From an uncultured Clostridia bacterium (GTDB taxonomy: Bacteria; Bacillota; Clostridia; Oscillospirales; Acutalibacteraceae), in contig CAMJHI010000120.1 of assembly GCA_946405475.1 (NCBI GenBank), positions 1 through 7,014 on the forward strand: a stretch of 7,014 nt of DNA, read 5' to 3'. Position 1 is the stretch's first letter. Every line of letters begins with the position of its first letter. Below are positions 5,707 through 7,014 of the stretch, one piece after another. Position numbers and translations under genes: made by a program. Below the pieces are notes generated by a model. That model saw only the letters and a program-made list of their open reading frames with translations. It was not told the DNA's origin and did not search any database.

Positions 5707-6381
5707 CTATTCACTTTCTTCCAGCAGCTCATACAGCCCGTTCGTGAACTCACGGTAATGCTTCGGAAAATTCGCCGACCCGTCGGCGCGGATCGTTCGT
5801 TCGCCGTTGACCGTCGCTTCAAAGCGGAACATGATGCCGTCGAGCACGCCCTTCGGGTGCGCGCCGTGAAAGCCGTCCCATTTCAGCATGTTGCATTTGT
5901 TGAGCAGTTGAATCACGTCCCCGGCGGGGTGAACGGCTCGCTGCTGCAGCACCCGTTCGTCCTTTTCGCCGTTGTAACGGATCAGATAGGCCGAGATCTC
6001 GGCGCTCTCGCCGTCGATCAGGATCTCCCGCTCCACGATGCCGCGCATGCCGCTTTCGCGCAGCAGAACGTGCTGAACCGATTCGATTCTGCCCTGCGGC
6101 GGCGCGGGGAGGGGGAGCTCTTTCAGCAGCCTTTTCAGCGCCCAATGTGAGATCAGCTTGTTTTTCCGCGCCTTCGCGGCCAGCTCCACATATTCAGCCG
6201 CGGTTAGAACAAAGTATTCGTCCGCCATACCGCCGTCGCTGCTGTTCGTTTCCGACCGGTGCAAAATCGGCCGACCGGCCGCGTCTTTTCCGACCGTTTC
6301 ACAGAGGCGCTTTGTCGCGTCGGTTTCAGCGTCAAACAGCTTTTCGTATTCGTAAGGAGCGTCTGTTTCAATTCTTTTCAT
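5707..6381 (-). CDS. Hypothetical protein, 224 residues, family not recognised
   Basis: No signal peptide or membrane helix, so probably cytoplasmic. The N-terminal part (1-90) is charged and helix-rich, with a Glu/Ala/Lys/Leu-rich helix at about 60-90. Residues 100-145 look like beta strands, for example REILIDGESAEISAYLIRYN. The C-terminal part (162-218) has the most distinctive residues: KWDGFHGAHPKGVLDG, then FRFEATVNG and GSANFPKHYREFTNGL, resembling a compact beta domain closed by a helix. No catalytic motif is evident. Ribosome binding site GAGG (6387-6390) lies five bases before ATG. It starts 13 bases after the stop of the membrane-protein gene, so it is likely the last gene of a three-gene unit ending at the hairpin near 5661-5696. 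G+C content matches its neighbours. Confidence 0.78.
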   Translation of the reverse strand: MKRIETDAPYEYEKLFDAETDATKRLCETVGKDAAGRPILHRSETNSSDGGMADEYFVLTAAEYVELAAKARKNKLISHWALKRLLKELPLPAPPQGRIESVQHVLLRESGMRGIVEREILIDGESAEISAYLIRYNGEKDERVLQQRAVHPAGDVIQLLNKCNMLKWDGFHGAHPKGVLDGIMFRFEATVNGERTIRADGSANFPKHYREFTNGLYELLEESE

Positions 6382-6394
6382 TCCGTCCTCAACC

Positions 6395-6724
6395 CTATTT
6401 GGTGATTTTATACTTTTTGCAGATTTTGCTGTAGGCGATCACCAGCACCGGGATGCCGCCCAGGCAGCCGGCGGCGAGCACCGGGCCGGCAATGCTCAAG
6501 TTCAGGATTCCCAACAGCGCGCTGACCCAGAACACGGCGGAATAGCAAAGCCACATGATGCCGTTGGCCCGGTTGTAGGCGGGGATGTCGGTGATCTCCC
6601 AATCCTCCACGGTGCTGCCCGACCAGAACCACATCGGCTTTTTGCGCTTCCACGCGAAAATGCCAAGCCCGGTGAAAAACGCGCTCAGCGGGATCATCAC
6701 GACCAGCCAGATGATAAGTTCCAT
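6395..6724 (-). CDS. Small integral membrane protein with three predicted helices
   Basis: A 109-residue protein with hydrophobic segments at about residues 3-24, 56-76 and 79-99. A basic loop RKKP (27-30) follows the first helix and a Lys-rich tail KKYKITK follows the third; by the positive-inside rule both would be cytoplasmic. The soluble stretch between helices one and two contains FWSGSTVEDWEITDIPAYNRANG (split here as FWSGSTVEDW and EITDIPAYNRANG, about 33-55), which is probably the conserved part. I know of similar small uncharacterised membrane proteins in Clostridia but cannot name a function. GAGGT (6731-6735) overlaps the stop codon of the preceding gene and sits six bases from ATG, indicating translational coupling with it. 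Confidence 0.78.
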   Translation of the reverse strand: MELIIWLVVMIPLSAFFTGLGIFAWKRKKPMWFWSGSTVEDWEITDIPAYNRANGIMWLCYSAVFWVSALLGILNLSIAGPVLAAGCLGGIPVLVIAYSKICKKYKITK

Positions 6725-6733
6725 GTTGATACC

Positions 6734-7012
6734 TCACTTTGTCATGATTTCAAAATCAAACCGACCGTTTTCGCAGGGTTCGCTTGTTTCGACGATCACG
6801 TAGATCGTGCCGTTCGGCGTAAACTTTTCGCTTGTCGACGCGGCCGATTCTCCGGCGCCGAGGGTGAACAGCTCCGTCTTCGTGCCGTTATAATCGTAAT
6901 ATACGGCGGCTGTTCCCGTTTGAGTTGCGCCCGAATAGCGCAGGGCAACGGGGGCGTTCTTTTCACCCTTCAGCTGAAACACCATCGTTCCTTCAAATTT
7001 GAAATAGCTCAT
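6734..7012 (-). CDS. Small beta-rich hypothetical protein, start at window edge
   Basis: The 92 residues visible from ATG 7012 contain alternating hydrophobic residues typical of a beta sandwich (for example TMVFQLKGE, AAVYYDYNG, GTIYVIVETSEP, FDFEIM). There is no signal peptide in the visible part, no catalytic motif, and one Cys. Only two bases lie upstream of this ATG, so no ribosome binding site can be seen; the frame may extend beyond the window and this may be the C-terminal domain of a larger protein. Its stop is nine bases before the membrane-protein gene, which uses a binding site overlapping that stop. Function unknown. Confidence 0.65.
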   Translation of the reverse strand: MSYFKFEGTMVFQLKGEKNAPVALRYSGATQTGTAAVYYDYNGTKTELFTLGAGESAASTSEKFTPNGTIYVIVETSEPCENGRFDFEIMTK

Positions 7013-7014
7013 GT

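Noticed and set aside
4191..5822. A 543-codon open frame on the - strand opposite the ceramidase-like gene
   Set aside because: It is the complement of a GC-rich coding sequence with strong family motifs on +, crosses that gene's terminator, and its translation is Ala/Val/His/Arg-rich with no recognisable domain.

Overview
The window looks like part of a moderately GC-rich Clostridia (Bacillota) chromosome, perhaps a gut Oscillospiraceae-type organism. I infer this from strong AGGAG-type ribosome binding sites, consensus sigma-A-type promoters, hairpin terminators, a secreted BspA-like leucine-rich repeat protein, and the style of the kinase and ceramidase-like genes. Taxonomy is inference only. 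I saw no rRNA, tRNA, CRISPR array, insertion sequence or integrase, and no gene-free stretch longer than about 160 bases.

Layout from left to right: (1) 1-78, a perfect inverted repeat, probably the terminator of a gene to the left, directly ahead of (2) a PfkB/fructokinase-type sugar kinase on + (79-1053). (3) A 17-bp perfect hairpin (1069-1112) separates this from (4) a four-gene block on - (4050 down to 1131): a secreted BspA-like protein, a PP2A-like metallophosphoesterase, a chagasin-family (MEROPS I42) protease-inhibitor protein, and a C-terminal module overlapping it by ATGA. A consensus extended -10 promoter at 4101-4129 reads into the block. (5) Back to back with it, a second promoter (4138-4166) drives a neutral-ceramidase-like zinc hydrolase on + (4209-5648), which ends in a hairpin plus T-rich terminator. 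(6) Converging on that terminator is a tightly packed three-gene set on - (7012 down to 5707): a small beta-rich protein, a three-helix membrane protein and an unrecognised 224-residue protein.

The observation most worth following is at the junction of the two genes at 1643-1646. The upstream frame ends AAG GGA AAA AAG CCA TGA. That contains the -1 slippery heptamer A_AAA_AAG, and a -1 slip enters exactly the frame of the downstream ORF. The downstream ORF has no export signal, while the upstream one has a hydrophobic N-terminus. A frameshifted 341-residue fusion would put both parts on the outside of the cell. Translational coupling through the ATGA overlap, an indel in the A6 run, or an assembly error are the competing explanations.

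Other notable points are the C-terminal CxxCGxxHxG plus aromatic amphipathic tail of the BspA-like protein, the ceramidase-like enzyme that keeps the zinc-site motifs but lacks both an export signal and the usual GDVSPN serine, and the low G+C of the inhibitor gene relative to its neighbours.
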